This document shows, one piece after another, positions 1 through 8,036 of a DNA stretch of 8,479 bases. Both the position numbers and the translations under genes were made by a program. The DNA is from Verrucomicrobiota bacterium (GTDB lineage: Bacteria; Verrucomicrobiota; Verrucomicrobiia; Chthoniobacterales; UBA10450), in assembly GCA_003218735.1 (NCBI GenBank), contig QHOJ01000031.1, positions 1 to 8,479 on the forward strand. Direction: 5' to 3'. Positions within the stretch are counted from its first letter, which is position 1, and every line of letters starts with the position of its first letter. The notes beneath the pieces were generated by a model. That model was not told the origin of the DNA and made no database searches. It saw nothing but the letters and a program-made list of their open reading frames with translations.

Positions 1-172
1 TCAAACGTGATAAATGGCAGACGCGGCATTTAACCCGACTGTGAAACAAACCTACCCAGTTGTCGAACAAGGAGCGATGTAATTCAGGCATGCGGGATTC
101 CAGCCTGACCTCACACGCGGACAGGGTGCCCGCTCAACGCGACAGCCTCGAAGCCTGTGTTACGATTTGCAC

Positions 173-580
173 ATGAAAAATTTCTGGTTGGTAAAACAGG
201 AACCGTCTTCCTACTCATGGTCCGACTTTACGGCCGAGGGCGAGACCAATTGGACAGGCGTTCGAAACTACACGGCGCGGAATAATCTGCGCAGGATGAG
301 AAAGGGCGACGAAGTCCTCTTCTATCATAGCGGAGAAGACAAAGCCGTCATCGGCATCGCCAAAGTTACGCGAGGAACTTATCCCGATCCAACCGCCAAA
401 GAAGGTGATTGGAACGCCGTGGACCTTGCACCGATCAAATCTCTGCGGCGACCAGTCACGCTTCAGCAAATCAAGACTGCTCTTCGGCTGAAGAAAATTC
501 AACTTGTGCGCCAACCGCGCCTCTCCGTCATGCCGGTGACGGTTGGAGAGTTTCGTGCGATTGTTGCGATGGGAAGCTAG
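173..580 (+). CDS. EVE-domain protein (PUA/YTH-like superfamily)
   Basis: The 135-residue product is a single EVE domain with nothing added at either end. Seen in the sequence: the opening MKNFWLVKQEP, then NWTGVRNYTARNNLR (residues about 26-40), the GDEVLFYHSGEDKAVIGIAKV core (about 45-65), the YPDPTA motif, and the closing block with RRPVTL and LVRQPRLSVMPVT. These match the usual order of the family, whose members are about 135-160 residues. The EVE fold is related to PUA and YTH domains and is thought to bind modified bases in nucleic acids; the partner here is unknown. I place the start at ATG 173, because family members begin directly with M-x-x-(F/Y)-W-L; a TTG two codons upstream at 167 is possible. 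No convincing Shine-Dalgarno is visible. It lies 63 bases ahead of the next gene and has no obvious functional tie to it. Confidence 0.93.
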   Translation: MKNFWLVKQEPSSYSWSDFTAEGETNWTGVRNYTARNNLRRMRKGDEVLFYHSGEDKAVIGIAKVTRGTYPDPTAKEGDWNAVDLAPIKSLRRPVTLQQIKTALRLKKIQLVRQPRLSVMPVTVGEFRAIVAMGS

Positions 581-643
581 CGTGCGCTCGCGCCGCTCTT
601 TTTGCGCTTGTCGCTGAGACGGGCGTTGTTGAAAATTTAAAAA

Positions 644-1459
644 ATGACTTCGGTGGTCGCCACTCAATTCGTACCTCTCGTTGCGACGGCAGCCGCTGCG
701 AAGGATTTTATGGTCGTCTCGCTGCACGACATCGCTCCCTCCAACCGAGATGTTGCCAATGAGATTATTTCAGAGTTATCCCGGCATGGCGTGCGCGTCT
801 GTTCTCTTCTTGTCGTTCCCGATTATCATCACCAGGGGTTGGTTACAAAAAATCGACAATTCGTCGGTTGGTTGCGGGATTTGGAATCGGATGGATATGA
901 AATCGTCATCCACGGCTATTTTCATGAACGTCCTCACCGTTCGAATGAAACCTTGCGCGACAAATTTCTGACCAGGTTTTATACCCATTACGAAGGCGAA
1001 TTCTACGACCTTGGTTACGAGGAAGCCCTGCGGCGAATCACCAACGCACGGGATGAATTTCGCGCCGGCGGCCTGACTCCCCTAGGTTTTGTCGCGCCGG
1101 CCTGGCTGCTCAGTAAGGAAGCCGAACGCGCGGCGCGCGATACTGAATTGGAATATACGACGGGTCTCCACGGGGTGCGCGATCTTCGATCGGGCGAAAA
1201 GTTCACAACAAGATCGATAGTTTATAGCGTTCGAAGTAGTTGGCGACGGGCTGTGAGCCGCATCTGGAATGCCGCTCTGCTCCAATTTCTGAAGAACAAT
1301 CCTCTCTTGCGCCTGAGCATCCATCCGCCCGATTATTCTCACCCCGCCGTTTGGAAGCAGATCCTGCGATTTATAGATATGATGGACGAAACAAGAACGC
1401 CAACGACCTATCGCGACTGGATCGCCAAACAAAGGTTAATGGCGGACCGAAAAACGTGA
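644..1459 (+). CDS. DUF2334-type polysaccharide deacetylase-like protein
   Basis: This is a compact protein of the polysaccharide-deacetylase (NodB-like, CE4-related) fold, DUF2334 branch. Numbered from 644, the visible motifs are VVSLHDIAP (H28, D29, the likely metal and base aspartate motif), IHGYFHE (H90 and H94, an H-x3-H metal motif), GFVAPAWLLS (about 148-157), EYTTGLHGVRDL, and RLSIHPPDY with H227 near the C-terminus. CE4 enzymes of this type remove N- or O-acetyl groups from glycans; the substrate here cannot be inferred. The start is uncertain. ATG 644 gives a 22-residue Ala-rich leader without the positive charge expected of a signal peptide. ATG 710 would begin at MVVSLHD, as many relatives do, and has AAGGA four bases upstream. 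The stop lies three bases before the PHP-glycosyltransferase start, so the two are probably cotranscribed and may act on one glycan. Confidence 0.85.
   Translation: MTSVVATQFVPLVATAAAAKDFMVVSLHDIAPSNRDVANEIISELSRHGVRVCSLLVVPDYHHQGLVTKNRQFVGWLRDLESDGYEIVIHGYFHERPHRSNETLRDKFLTRFYTHYEGEFYDLGYEEALRRITNARDEFRAGGLTPLGFVAPAWLLSKEAERAARDTELEYTTGLHGVRDLRSGEKFTTRSIVYSVRSSWRRAVSRIWNAALLQFLKNNPLLRLSIHPPDYSHPAVWKQILRFIDMMDETRTPTTYRDWIAKQRLMADRKT
701..705 (+). promoter_or_regulatory. Possible Shine-Dalgarno for an internal start of the deacetylase at 710
   Basis: AAGGA ends four bases before ATG 710. The spacing is slightly short, but the upstream ATG at 644 is preceded only by an A/T-rich run without a purine-rich ribosome-binding motif. 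Because the conserved first strand of the fold starts immediately after M at 710, this site favours the shorter protein (249 residues instead of 271). It could also be chance within coding sequence. Confidence 0.3.
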
Positions 1460-1462
1460 AGA

Positions 1463-3865
1463 ATGAGTAAGTGCGATTTACATATTCACTCGCGCTACAG
1501 CGCGCGCTCCGAGGAATGGTTGTTCCGCCGTTTTGATTTTCCGGACAGCTACTCCGATCCCAGGGAGTTGCACCGGCAGTTGCTGGAGCGGGGGATGGAT
1601 TATGTCACCATTACCGACCACGATACGATCGAAGGCTGTCTGCAAATCGTGGATTTGCCTCACTCATTTATCAGTGAGCAGGTAACGACTTATTTTCCGC
1701 AGGACCCGTGCAAGATCGACATCCTGGTCTGGGGAATTTCAGAAGAGCAACACCACAAGATTGAGGACGTCCGCGACAATATTCTTGAGCTGCAGCGTTA
1801 TCTCCAAACGGCTCAAATCGCTCACGCTGTAGCCCACCCGCTTTACAGTATCAATGGCAAGCTGACTGCATCTCACCTCGAACGCCTCATTTTACTCTTT
1901 AAGCATTTCGAAGCCGTCAACGGCTTACGGGACACTCTCCTTAGCGAACTCGCTCAGAATCTTTTGGGCTCTTTGACGCCGGAGAAGATCGACATGTTTG
2001 CTAATCGGCATAACCTTGCGCCCACGCACCCGGAGCCGTGGATAAAGATTTTTACAGGCGGCTCGGATGATCACGGCGGACAATTTATCGCTTCCGCATA
2101 CACCGAAACGCCGCCAGCGAAGTCACCGAAGAAGTTTCTGGCTAATATACGTTCGGGGGCCTGCACGGCCCGCGGTGGGGGCGGAACTCCCCTCGCCATC
2201 TCGCACAGTTTCTACAACACGCTCGCGTGTTATATCCAGGACCGTTTCCACGAAAAACTCGGACCAAGCGCTATACTCCTCGAACAAATGTTTTCGCGCT
2301 TCATGGAAGGGCGCGATCCGACTGAGTTCACACTCAAGGAAAAAGTAGGCTTTATCGCGCAAGGCGTTTTATCGGGAAAAATCTTCGATCTCGCCAAGCC
2401 GGCCAACAGATCGCTTTGGAAAGAGCTCTCAGGTTATTTCGCGCAGCCGGAAGTGAAGGCGAAACTCAATGACGAGATCAGCGCAGTTCCCGAGCCGGAG
2501 CGCCGGGCCTTTTTGTTGGCAAACCTTGTCACGGAGCAACTCACCTTTCGCCTTTTCAAAAAATTCGTCCAGCAAATCAGTGGGGGCAACCTCGTCGAGA
2601 GTATGCAAGCACTCAGCGCGATCGCGCCGATCCTGGTGATACTTACGCCATACCTCTACGGCTTTCATAGCCAGGCGCCGTCTCGCTCGTGGCTGCGGCA
2701 AATTTTTAGCGAATTAACCGGGCAAATTCCAGTTGCGCTTCAAAATCGTAAACGCGCGTGGTTTACTGATACGCTCGAAGATGTCAATGGGGTCGCCACT
2801 ACGATTCGCAAAATGACGGCAGCCGGAGCCGCAGCCGGAAAGGAATTAATCGTCGTAACCTCACGGAGCGAGCTCCAGATAGACGATATTCCTATCAAGA
2901 ACTTTCAGCCGATTGGTGAGTTTGAACTACCCGAGTACGAGCTTCAAAAATTAAGCTTCCCGCCGATTCTTCAAATCCTCGATTATATCCAGCGGGAAAA
3001 TTTTACCGAGATTATTATCAGCACGCCCGGACCGATCGGTCTGACGGGGCTGCTTGCGGGGAAGATGCTTAATCTGCAAATCAGCGGCATCTATCACACC
3101 GATTTTCCGCAATACATTCGAATTCTTACCGAGGACAGCTTTCTCGAGAGCGCGACCTGGCATTATATGCATTGGTTCTACGGCCAGCTCGATACCGTTT
3201 TCGTCAACTCCGAAGAATATCGCCAGAACTGGATCGCTCGCGGCTTCGATCCGGGAAAATTAAAAATTTTCCCGCGCGGTCTTGACACCGAGCTATTCAC
3301 ACCCGCGCGCCGCGCGCCGGCGTTTTGGGAGAAATTCGGCGCGAGCAACAGTCAGGTGCGCCTGCTTTACGTTGGACGGATATCGCGAGAGAAAGATCTC
3401 GACATTCTGGCAAACACTTATCGGCGATTGCGCGATGAAGGTTTGCCCGTCCAGCTTTTCGTGGTCGGCCTCGGCCCTTACTCTCAGGGGCTTTCGGAAC
3501 TTTTGCCGGATGCAGTGTTCACCGGATACCTTACCGGTATCGAGCTGGCCACCGCTTACGCTTCGGCTGATGTTTTTGCTTTTCCAAGCACCACCGACAC
3601 GTTCGGCAATGTCATCATTGAAGCGCAGGCATCCGGCGTTCCAGTCGTCGTCTCAGATTCCGGCGGCCCAAAAGAATTAGTCGAAGACAAAGCGAACGGT
3701 TTCATAACCAAATCGCACGACGTAGAAGATTTCACACGCGCGGTTCGGGCGCTGGTGGTCGATCGCGGGCTGCGGAAGCGAATGGGCGACTGCGCCAGAA
3801 AAAGCGTGGTGGACCGTAGTTGGCCACGCGCGTTCCGCAAGTTTTGGGCAACTTCCGAGGTCTAG
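1463..3865 (+). CDS. PHP-domain / GT4 glycosyltransferase fusion protein
   Basis: This 800-residue protein joins two enzymes. Residues about 1-245 are a PHP metal-dependent phosphoesterase domain: CDLHIHS (H7, H9), TDHDT (D52, H53, D54), AHAVAHPLY (H121, H125) and GSDDHGG (D202, D203, H204) supply the usual metal ligands. Residues about 250-425 form a mostly helical linker that I do not recognise. From about 428 a GT-B glycosyltransferase of family GT4 begins with RAWFTDTLEDVNGVATTIRK. Its donor-site motifs follow: YVGRISREKDL (R639, K644) and TDTFGNVIIEAQASG, with the E-x7-E motif read as D712/E720. Related GT4 enzymes transfer hexoses to lipids or polysaccharides from nucleotide sugars. The PHP part might hydrolyse a phosphoester of the donor or acceptor, which is inference. 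There is no signal peptide or clear transmembrane helix. The start follows the deacetylase stop by three bases and sits directly before the PHP H-x-H motif, so it is well supported. Confidence 0.9.
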   Translation: MSKCDLHIHSRYSARSEEWLFRRFDFPDSYSDPRELHRQLLERGMDYVTITDHDTIEGCLQIVDLPHSFISEQVTTYFPQDPCKIDILVWGISEEQHHKIEDVRDNILELQRYLQTAQIAHAVAHPLYSINGKLTASHLERLILLFKHFEAVNGLRDTLLSELAQNLLGSLTPEKIDMFANRHNLAPTHPEPWIKIFTGGSDDHGGQFIASAYTETPPAKSPKKFLANIRSGACTARGGGGTPLAISHSFYNTLACYIQDRFHEKLGPSAILLEQMFSRFMEGRDPTEFTLKEKVGFIAQGVLSGKIFDLAKPANRSLWKELSGYFAQPEVKAKLNDEISAVPEPERRAFLLANLVTEQLTFRLFKKFVQQISGGNLVESMQALSAIAPILVILTPYLYGFHSQAPSRSWLRQIFSELTGQIPVALQNRKRAWFTDTLEDVNGVATTIRKMTAAGAAAGKELIVVTSRSELQIDDIPIKNFQPIGEFELPEYELQKLSFPPILQILDYIQRENFTEIIISTPGPIGLTGLLAGKMLNLQISGIYHTDFPQYIRILTEDSFLESATWHYMHWFYGQLDTVFVNSEEYRQNWIARGFDPGKLKIFPRGLDTELFTPARRAPAFWEKFGASNSQVRLLYVGRISREKDLDILANTYRRLRDEGLPVQLFVVGLGPYSQGLSELLPDAVFTGYLTGIELATAYASADVFAFPSTTDTFGNVIIEAQASGVPVVVSDSGGPKELVEDKANGFITKSHDVEDFTRAVRALVVDRGLRKRMGDCARKSVVDRSWPRAFRKFWATSEV

Positions 3866-3896
3866 CAAGTCTCGACTGCGGCACTTTTGATTGTCG

Positions 3897-5357
3897 ATGT
3901 TGCAGAGGAAAAAAGAAATCATCGAGACCCATAGCCGTGACACGGCCGATGGGCGAAAAACTTGCGTGACCGATCCGCGAGAATTTCGTCGCTATCCCAT
4001 CGGCGCGGAATTAATTGGCGCAAACGAAACGCATTTTCGCGTTTGGGCGCCAAAAGCAACTCACGTTGATGTAGTGCTTGAAGAAAGCGCAGCCAAAAAT
4101 GCGCACCGCACATTTCATCCGCTCCAACGCGAAGACAGCGGATATTTTTCCGGACCGGCCGAAGCCCGCGCTGGCGACTGCTATCGGTTTCGTGTAAACA
4201 ACGCCGAACACTTTCATCCCGATCCAGCGTCGCGTTTCCAGCCCGATGGACCGCATGGTTCTTCCTGCATAGTCGATCCTGCAACGTTTCGCTGGTCGGA
4301 CGCGGAATGGCCCGGCAAGCGGTTGAAAGGCCAGATCATTTATGAGCTGCACGTGGGCACGTTCACCAAGGAAGGAACCTGGCGCGCTGCCGCAGAACAA
4401 CTGACTGAGCTGGCCCGCATTGGCATCACCGTTATTGAAGTAATGCCGATCGCGGATTTTCCCGGCAACTTCGGTTGGGGTTATGACGGTGTGGATTTTT
4501 TCGCGCCTACACATTTGTACGGAAGCCCAGACGATCTACGCGGTTTCGTGAATCATGCCCATTCGTTAGGCTTGGGCCTCATTCTTGATGTTGTTTACAA
4601 CCACTTTGGCCCAGACGGAAATTACGTGCGCGCTTTTTCCGATCATTATTTTACTCCCAGGTACGAAAACGATTGGGGCGAATCGATTAATTTTGATGGT
4701 CCTGATTCAGGTCCGGTCCGCGAGTTCTTCATTACCAATGGGCGTTATTGGATCGAAGAATTTCACTTTGATGGCTTCCGGTTCGATGCGACGCAAAACG
4801 TTTGCGATAAGTCGGACGAGTATATTATCGGAGCTGTCGGGCGAGCGGCTCGCGCCGCAGCCGGAAAGCGCTCGCTAATTTTGATCGCGGAGAATGAGCC
4901 GCAGGAAGCCAAGCTGGTGCGACCACCCAGCGAAGGCGGCGATGATCTCGACGGTTTGTTGAATGATGACTTCCATCACAGCGCCTTTGTTGCTCTCACC
5001 GGAAGGAACGAAGCGTACTGCACTGATTATTCCGGTTCGCCGCAGGAGTTCATTTCCGCAGCGAAGTACGGTTATCTTTACCAGGGCCAACCGTATTCCT
5101 GGCAGGAATCGCAACGTGGCACACCGACTTTTGGCATACCTCCAGAGGTGTTTGTCACCTTCATCGAAAACCACGATCAAATTTCGAATAATCCGCGAGG
5201 CGAGCGACTGCGCTTCCAAACTTCGCCCGCTTCTGCTCGGGCCGTGGACGCCAATGCTTTTCCAAGGCCAGGAATTTGGCGCAAGCAGTCCCTTCGTCTT
5301 TTTCACGGATGTAGGAGACAGCGATATGCGCGAGGCGATCCGCAAAGGCCGCTTTGA
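3897..5357 (+). pseudogene. treZ: Malto-oligosyltrehalose trehalohydrolase, N-terminal part (frame broken)
   Basis: TreZ is a GH13 enzyme that hydrolyses the bond next to the terminal trehalose unit of maltooligosyl-trehalose, the second step of the TreY-TreZ route from glycogen or maltodextrin to trehalose. Residues about 28-130 form the N-terminal beta domain (YPIGAEL, FRVWAPKA). The barrel then shows all four GH13 regions: DVVYNHFGP (D231, H236), GFRFDATQNV (D297, expected nucleophile), LIAENEP (E332, expected acid) and ENHDQISN (D427). The TreZ-specific NDDFHHSA block is also present. True homology stops at P444 (codon 5226-5228); the remaining codons to the TAG at 5357 are out of frame and match nothing expected. 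The rest of TreZ continues in another frame from about 5230. The start is uncertain: ATG 3897, TTG 3891 and GTG 3966 are all in frame, none with a good Shine-Dalgarno. As it stands the protein would lack the end of the barrel and the C-terminal domain. Confidence 0.85.
5226..5232 (+). other. Junction of the two treZ reading frames, probable deletion of about 26 bases
   Basis: Upstream, the frame through ACT TCG CCC (5220-5228) reads TSP, matching the block that in TreZ normally continues G-R-Y-R-A-x-T-A-L before LLLGP-TPMLFQGQ. Here the second frame picks up at CTT 5230 with LLLGPWTPMLFQGQEFG. Only one base (G5229) separates the two parts where the family consensus needs nine codons, 27 bases. 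Loss of 26 bases explains both the missing residues and the frame change. The family consensus is from memory, so the exact length could differ by a codon or two. Confidence 0.65.
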
Positions 5358-5901
5358 ATTTCTGGCGCAGTTCCCATCAATCGCCGATGAAGAGATGCAA
5401 AGGAATTTGCCATCGCCATCTGATCCGAAAGTGTCTGACAGTTGCAAACTTGATTTTTCTCAGCGGACGACGAACCGCGAACTTTATGATCTCCATGTCG
5501 ATCTTATCAAATTGCGTCGTGAAGATTCGCGATTTTGCGAGCAAGTGCCCGGTGGAATCGATGGCGCTGTTCTCGGCCCGGCAAGCTTTGTACTTCGTTA
5601 TTTAGCACGTGAAAACGACGATCGATTGCTCGTCGTGAATTTCGGCAAACGTCAAGCCCTCGCACCCGCGCCCGAGCCGCTTCTGGCGCCACCGCTCGGT
5701 TTCGAATGGGAAACCATGTGGACGAGTGAGTCGCCACGTTATGGTGGCCCAGGCGTCGTCTCAGTCGTGACGCAAGAGCAATGGCTGTTGCCCGCCGAAG
5801 CAGCAGTTGCACTACGTTCGATTCCTGAAAAAGCTACCCGGCGCACAGCAAAGCGACGCCGCTCTTCGCTTCAGAGTTCGCCTAACAAACATGGTGCATA
5901 A
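5230..5901 (+). pseudogene. treZ: TreZ C-terminal part, in a different frame from its N-terminal part
   Basis: This frame encodes the missing end of TreZ: GPWTPMLFQGQEFGASSPF, then FFTDVGDSDMREAIRKGRFEF, the DPKVSDSCKLDF segment, the helix ELYDLHVDLIKLRRED, and a C-terminal beta domain that ends around EWETMWTSES and QEQWLLPAEAAVALRS. These are standard TreZ C-terminal features, and their good preservation argues that the break is recent or artefactual. On its own the piece has no sensible start (the first in-frame ATG after the junction is at 5254) and no catalytic residues. After the normal end of the family there is a basic tail of about 28 residues containing RRTAKRRRSS, up to TAA 5899-5901. 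That tail overlaps the first ATG of the debranching enzyme. Rejoined with the nine missing codons, the protein would be about 676 residues, longer than the usual 560-620. Confidence 0.82.
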
Positions 5902-7945
5902 CCCAACTGTTATGCGCAGGATGACGTGGAATCCGGCGCAAGCTTCCCGCGAAGTTTTGCTCAATCGCGAGTGGATTGTAACAAATGGACTTGGGGGTTA
6001 CGCGTCGGGCACGATCTCCGGCGCGGTCACGCGACGTTATCACGGTTTGCTCATCGCGGCATTAGCAGCGCCACTCGGGCGCGTCGTGATGTGGAATCAT
6101 GTCTCCGAATCTCTCCGCTTCAGCGATAACGAAGTGATTTCGTTGAGCGGTGAGGAACGCGCCGGCGGCCAGCTTGACCTTCAGGGGGCTGGCTATTTGC
6201 GCGAATTTCGACTCGAAGATGGGTTGCCGATTTGGACTTATCATGCGCGCGACCTTCTTTTGGAAAAGCGAGTGATCCTTCCCCACTTGCAAAACACTGT
6301 ACACGTCGCTTATCGCATTCTGGAAGGGACAACCCTTCCGCGGCTGGAATTGCGTCCCGCGTTTCATTTTCGGCACCACGAGGTTCCGGTGAACAAAGGC
6401 ACTGCCGGGCCCTACAAGCTCAGCGCGGTGAATGGGCGGTACGACATCGCCCCCGCCCGGCCTGGCTTTCCCGCGTTGCGAATGAAACTCTGTGGCTGTG
6501 AATCGGTCTTCACCATTGCGGCCAGGAAAATTCCGCAAGTTGTTTATCGCATCGAACAAAGCCGTGGTTACGCCCACGAAGGCGAATTGTGGAGTCCCGG
6601 ATTTTTCGATGTCGATCTCGCAAAAGAGAGGACGGCCACGCTCATCGCTTCGACGGAAAAATGGGAGATTGTCGAAGTGCTTGACGCGGAGCAGGCGCTA
6701 GCTTCTGAACGTGAACGGCGCGCGCGCTTGCTCGACGCAGCGATTCCCGACGCGCGCGAAGGGTTCCCGGCCGAATTAACTTTTGCGGCTGATCAATTTA
6801 TCATCACGCCCGCTGGCCGTTTCGAAGAAGCCGCGCGCGCGCATGCCGCTGGAGATGAGGTACGCACCATTATCGCCGGTTATCATTGGTTCACCGATTG
6901 GGGACGCGACACCATGATCAGCCTCGAAGGTTTAACCTTAACGACCGGTCGCCGGCTCGAAGCTGGTTATATCCTGCGAACGTTCGCTTATTACATTCGC
7001 GACGGTTTGATCCCGAACATGTTCCCCGACGGCGCAAAGCAAGGCCTCTATCACACTGCAGACGCGACACTCTGGTTCTTTCATGCGCTCGGCCGTTACA
7101 TCGAGATAACGAATGATCGCACAACGCTCAAGCTTCTCCTGCCCGCTTTGATCGACATCGTCGAACAGCATTTGCGCGGAACGAAGTTTAATATCCATGT
7201 CGATCCAATCGACGGTCTCCTCGCGCAAGGCGAGGAATGTTGTCAGCTAACCTGGATGGACGCGAAGATGGGCGACTGGGTCGTAACGCCCCGGCGAGGA
7301 AAAGCGGTCGAGATTAACGCGCTTTGGTATAATGCATTGGAATTATTGGCGGGTTGGTTGCGGCGAACCGGCAGCGCGGCGGCTTCGCAGCATTATGAAG
7401 AACATGCGCAACGTACACGCGTTTCATTCAATCAACGTTTCTGGTTCGCCGACGGCGGATATCTTTACGACGTTGTTGATTGCAACGGCGACAAAGAAGC
7501 GCACGATGTTTCCTGCCGTCCAAACCAGCTTTTTGCCATCTCGCTCGACCACCCGGTGCTCGATCAGGAACGCTGGAAGTCCGTTGTCGATATTGCGCAA
7601 AACAAATTGCTCACCCCGCTTGGATTGCGTTCGCTTTCGCCCAATGATCCAGAATACAAACCTATTTACTCCGGCGATCTGCGCTCCCGTGATGGTGCTT
7701 ATCATCAGGGAACAGTTTGGGCCTGGCTGATCGGACCCTTCATCGACGCCTGGCTGAAAGTTTACCCGAATGACAAGCGGGGCGCCCGTAAATTTCTGGA
7801 AACGTTCCCGGTCCATCTGAGCGACAACGGGCTGGGCACAATCAGCGAAGTTTATGATGCGAACGAACCACACTTGGCCGGCGGTTGCATCGCGCAAGCG
7901 TGGAGCGTCGCTGAAGTGCTGCGGTGTTGGGTAAAGACAGCGTAG
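5891..7945 (+). CDS. Glycogen debranching enzyme, amylo-alpha-1,6-glucosidase (GH133-type)
   Basis: The product is the prokaryotic single-function debranching enzyme that releases glucose from alpha-1,6 branch points of glycogen or maltodextrin in the cytoplasm. The N-terminal beta-sandwich domain carries NREWIVTNGLGGYASGT and TRRYHGLLIAAL. The C-terminal (alpha/alpha)6 barrel, from about residue 290, shows GYHWFTDWGRDTMISLEG (D336, R339, D340), LYHTADATLWFFHALG, LTWMDAKMGDWVVTPR (D457), VEINALWYNAL (E474), RSRDGAYHQGTVWAWLIGPF and GTISEVYDAN (E653) followed by GGCIAQAWSVAEVLR. From ATG 5891 it is 684 residues, normal for the family. The start could also be ATG 5912 or 5921, all in frame and none with a clear Shine-Dalgarno; homology begins only near residue 20. 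The ATG at 5891 overlaps the treZ stop by 11 bases, which suggests translational coupling, and the pairing with TreZ places both in glycogen-to-trehalose flux. The reading frame appears intact. Confidence 0.93.
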   Translation: MVHNPTVMRRMTWNPAQASREVLLNREWIVTNGLGGYASGTISGAVTRRYHGLLIAALAAPLGRVVMWNHVSESLRFSDNEVISLSGEERAGGQLDLQGAGYLREFRLEDGLPIWTYHARDLLLEKRVILPHLQNTVHVAYRILEGTTLPRLELRPAFHFRHHEVPVNKGTAGPYKLSAVNGRYDIAPARPGFPALRMKLCGCESVFTIAARKIPQVVYRIEQSRGYAHEGELWSPGFFDVDLAKERTATLIASTEKWEIVEVLDAEQALASERERRARLLDAAIPDAREGFPAELTFAADQFIITPAGRFEEAARAHAAGDEVRTIIAGYHWFTDWGRDTMISLEGLTLTTGRRLEAGYILRTFAYYIRDGLIPNMFPDGAKQGLYHTADATLWFFHALGRYIEITNDRTTLKLLLPALIDIVEQHLRGTKFNIHVDPIDGLLAQGEECCQLTWMDAKMGDWVVTPRRGKAVEINALWYNALELLAGWLRRTGSAAASQHYEEHAQRTRVSFNQRFWFADGGYLYDVVDCNGDKEAHDVSCRPNQLFAISLDHPVLDQERWKSVVDIAQNKLLTPLGLRSLSPNDPEYKPIYSGDLRSRDGAYHQGTVWAWLIGPFIDAWLKVYPNDKRGARKFLETFPVHLSDNGLGTISEVYDANEPHLAGGCIAQAWSVAEVLRCWVKTA

Positions 7946-7961
7946 CGCGCAATATATAGCG

Positions 7962-7978
7962 GCGGGTGTTTGGCCCGC
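7962..7978 (+). terminator. Small GC hairpin after the debranching gene, weak terminator candidate
   Basis: GCGGG (7962-7966) can pair with CCCGC (7974-7978) around a seven-base loop, 16 bases after the debranching-enzyme stop. The stem is only five pairs and no T-run follows, so it is not a canonical rho-independent terminator. It is the only structure I see in the 91-base gap before the channel gene, and it could mark the operon end or be chance. Confidence 0.2.
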
Positions 7979-8036
7979 GAACTCTATGATGTAGCAAGTG
8001 GCGCTCACCATTACGCACTGATGCGATTCATAATTG

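Noticed and set aside
3..44. Possible C-terminal tail of an upstream gene ending at TGA 42-44
   Set aside because: Only 13 codons are visible, with nothing recognisable, and other frames near the edge are equally compatible with noncoding DNA.
409..762. Forward open frame of 117 codons across the EVE gene end and deacetylase start
   Set aside because: It overlaps two recognised genes in another frame and its cysteine- and arginine-rich translation looks like a shadow.
4011..4514. Antisense open frame of 167 codons inside treZ
   Set aside because: It lies entirely opposite conserved TreZ barrel sequence and has no protein family features.
5214..5232. Programmed +1 frameshift at CCC-G as an explanation for the two treZ frames
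   Set aside because: A shift would join the frames but still leave about nine conserved residues missing, and I see no stop codon or known slippery arrangement at the site. A deletion or assembly error is simpler.
8029..8034. CATAAT as a -10 promoter box for the channel gene
   Set aside because: It ends two bases before the start codon, too close for a normal transcript start, and no matching -35 element stands out.
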